A DNA stretch of 64,000 nt, from contig CATQJL010000112.1 in assembly GCA_958299035.1 (NCBI GenBank), positions 62,603,823-62,667,822 on the forward strand, read 5' to 3'. Both the position numbers and the translations under genes were made by a program. This document shows positions 62,097-64,000 of the stretch, piece by piece. How positions within the stretch are numbered: position 1 is the first letter of the stretch; each line of letters opens with the position of its first letter. This DNA is from Cylicocyclus nassatus. Lineage: Eukaryota; Nematoda; Chromadorea; Rhabditida; Strongylidae. The notes under the pieces were generated by a model. The model was given only the letters and a program-made list of their open reading frames with translations, ran no database searches and had not been told where the DNA came from.

Positions 62097-62960
62097 AAGG
62101 GAATGGTCAGAAGTCGAAGTGGCCAAACCAAACAAGCTGTATATCATTCGATGCAGTATAAAATGCTGACTTCGAATCTGTCTTCCTTATCTGCTTCCCG
62201 CTTCTGTGGACGATGCTACAAGCTATTAAAGACCATTATTTTGCTAAGAAATTACGCGTGAAATTGAAAATTTAGCCGTGCAGAGCCACGTTCGCCTTAA
62301 AGGCAGTGTCTCACCAAAATTTAGTTGCTAAAATTTTTGCATTTTGCAAGCCTGTTGGACCCTGTCTAGCACTGTATGGGCTTAGAATCGCACGAAGTTC
62401 CCAAAAACCCCGTTTTCTGGAGGCCCCGCGGAAGCAACGTGGACGAGTTGTACCTTCCAACTTCAGGCTCAGCCACAGTGGCAGCAACAGAGGGGAGGTG
62501 GATGCCAAGTGGAAGGACATGTTCAAACGCGTAAGGGAGGAGACCGAAGGAGTCGTCCGCGCGTACCACTTCGCTCTCCGCGTACCACTTTGAGCGAATT
62601 TTTCTCAGCGCGGAGGGGGTCAAATTGAGTGGGACTTGTTGCAATGGCCTATTTAGAGGTCCCTATGATAGAATATGTGAAGATTCGCGCGAACTTTGGT
62701 GAGACACTGCCTTTAATGCTGGGCCAAAACATGCAGCTAGCCTATCTCAAATTTCTAAAGAAAGAAGCTGAGCTAAAAATGCAACAGTGTGCTCAATTTC
62801 GCTGTTTTTATGTGTGATTTTTTCACAATAAAACCGCTTGTAGCTTCGTCCACAGAAGCGGGAAGCAGATAAGAAAGATTCGAAGTCAGCGTTTTATACT
62901 GCATCGAATGGTATATAGCTTGTTTGGTTTGGCCACTTCGACTTCTGACCATTCCCTTGT
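62097..62960. mobile_element. Foldback element with nested TTAA MITE
   Basis: Arms of about 125 bp: GGGAATGGTCAGAAGTCGAA through GCTTCCCGCTTCTGTGGACG at left face their complements at 62832-62960. The TTAA element at 62301-62712 sits in its loop. Confidence 0.85.
62301..62712. mobile_element. Nested TTAA MITE, AGGCAGTGTCTCACC family
   Basis: TTAA at 62297-62300 and 62713-62716. Ends AGGCAGTGTCTCACCAAAAT and the complement of TTTGGTGAGACACTGCC. It shares only the AGGCAGTG terminus with the other TTAA families. Confidence 0.88.
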
Positions 62961-63088
62961 AAGCACGACCACGATGGAATTTTGGGAGCGGTTGAATCTT
63001 CAGAGCAAGGCTCATGGCAAACAGTTTAGGTTCATCAGTGGGGTCCAGTAACCGATAACTGCCTTTTCATCCATGTTCCCATGTTTGA

Positions 63089-63141
63089 CTACTGACCACC
63101 CTCCTGTTCTCAGGAGGGTGGTCAGTAGTCAAACAGGTATT
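63089..63141. repeat. Perfect hairpin with 23-bp arms
   Basis: TTTGACTACTGACCACCCTC and CTG are followed by TTCT and the exact complement. Directly after it ATTAGCGTATAGGTAT-type units repeat irregularly to 63195. Confidence 0.7.
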
Positions 63142-63195
63142 AGCGTATAGGTATATATAGGTATAGGTATTAGCGTATAGGTATCAGGTATTAGC

Positions 63196-63629
63196 GTCGG
63201 TGAGGCGATCCGCGGAGCCAGTGTATAGTGCCCCAATCCCAATCAGGCCGAAAATTGGCCCGGCGGAAGTCCGCGTCGCCAGGTTTTGCGATGCCCACGG
63301 TCTGTGTATGCTCTCTTTCACTCCCTTTCTTTTTTTCTCTCTTTCTCTCTCTTTCAGTCTTCTTTGCTCTCTCTGACAGTGTGTATACAGCGCAAACCCT
63401 TAACGCAAACCCCCTGAAAACGCTAAACTTACCTTGTTCGACCTGATCTCGATCAGGACAGACTGTAGAATCTGCGGTGCGGTCGAGCGCGGAAGCTACC
63501 GCGCCTGAAAGTTTGAGACTGTCCTGATCGGGCTCTTGCCTGAACGGGAGCTGCTCGATCCAAATCAAGCAACTGTAAGGCGTGTGAGTCGTAAGACGTC
63601 CAGTCAAATCTGAACCTACGGGGATCTCA
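63196..63629. repeat. Imperfect palindrome with pyrimidine tract
   Basis: CCTGATCTCGATCAGGACAG at 63440 faces CTGTCCTGATCGGGC at 63520. A CTTTCTCTCTCTTTC tract lies at 63310-63375. No exon is supported. Confidence 0.4.
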
Positions 63630-63816
63630 CGTGAAAGCTAAATTTGGGCCTTCAATAAGACCCTGCCCAAGCGGCAGCGACACTGGGGCTGGTCTGGATG
63701 TGGATATCTCAGCGGCGAGTGAGCTACCGTTTGAGCAGTGTCTTAGTTGGGGTCTCAGAATTACTTTTTGGCTTGAGATTTCCAAATGTCCAGGTTTGCC
63801 CGGACGCTACCTTCAA
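63630..63816. mobile_element. Decayed MITE related to 8652-9007
   Basis: CTACGGGGATCTCACGTGAA near the left and GTCCAGGTTTGCCCGGACGC at the right match the subterminal parts of the 22434-22802 copy. Both TTAA flanks are lost. Confidence 0.5.
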
Positions 63817-64000
63817 GTAGTAGATGAGATCATTATATGGGCGGAAGGAGGCGGGGTTTATATATCAGCATGTTGCTGAAAAAAATCGTTGCTAGAAATT
63901 TTCGTATGTGCACATACATATATACAGAGTAAAACACTATACATGGAGTTTTTTCTTCCATTCTTGTGGAGCAGGTTTACCCTTTATGAAACGAGAAGAA
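63817..64000. other. Window end, unassigned
   Basis: No exon or repeat is recognised. Confidence 0.3.

Overview
The window is eukaryotic and almost certainly nematode. Coding exons are short, introns use TTTCAG-type acceptors and are often only 40-150 bp, and several first exons have an acceptor just upstream of the ATG, as expected for trans-splicing. A 14-nt match to the core of the nematode SL1 leader, an RTE-type LINE of the kind common in nematodes, a CAP/SCP (ASP-like) gene end and an F-box gene family agree with this. A rhabditid or strongylid (clade V) worm is my best guess, but the species cannot be read from the sequence. Most continuous reading frames are repeats; the real genes had to be assembled from short exons with matching splice phase. 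Layout, left to right: the 3' end of a CAP-domain gene (266-596, +); an orphan F-box first exon (2202-2369, +); a MYG1-family pseudogene (9732-11087, -); a small unknown three-exon gene (15258-15731, -); F-box gene pieces spread over 15 kb (20775-36069, +) whose introns hold MITEs and a defective LTR retrotransposon (29170-34006); a complete-ended hAT transposon (38240-41750); two tentative unknown genes (42558-42830 and 43940-44331, -); an unknown gene ending in a basic nuclear-localisation-like motif (47164-48432, +); the best F-box gene (49008-52625, +); a further unknown gene end (53397-54446, +); and a broken F-box locus (55695-61940, +). About half of the window is transposon-derived. 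At least six MITE classes can be separated by target duplications: TTAA elements (piggyBac-like), TA elements (Tc1/mariner-like), 3-bp AT-rich elements (PIF/Harbinger-like), 8-bp elements (hAT), long foldbacks, and a palindromic family with (CTGT)n tracts and TATCGAT-rich 120-bp units. Several insertions sit inside other elements that have uninterrupted copies elsewhere in the window, so the order of insertion can be read directly. The genes show no operon-like cooperation. The one family relationship is the F-box set (four first exons, two second-half exons and paralogous downstream exons), which looks like a local family being broken up by transposons. No prokaryotic gene, CRISPR array or convincing intact tRNA is present.
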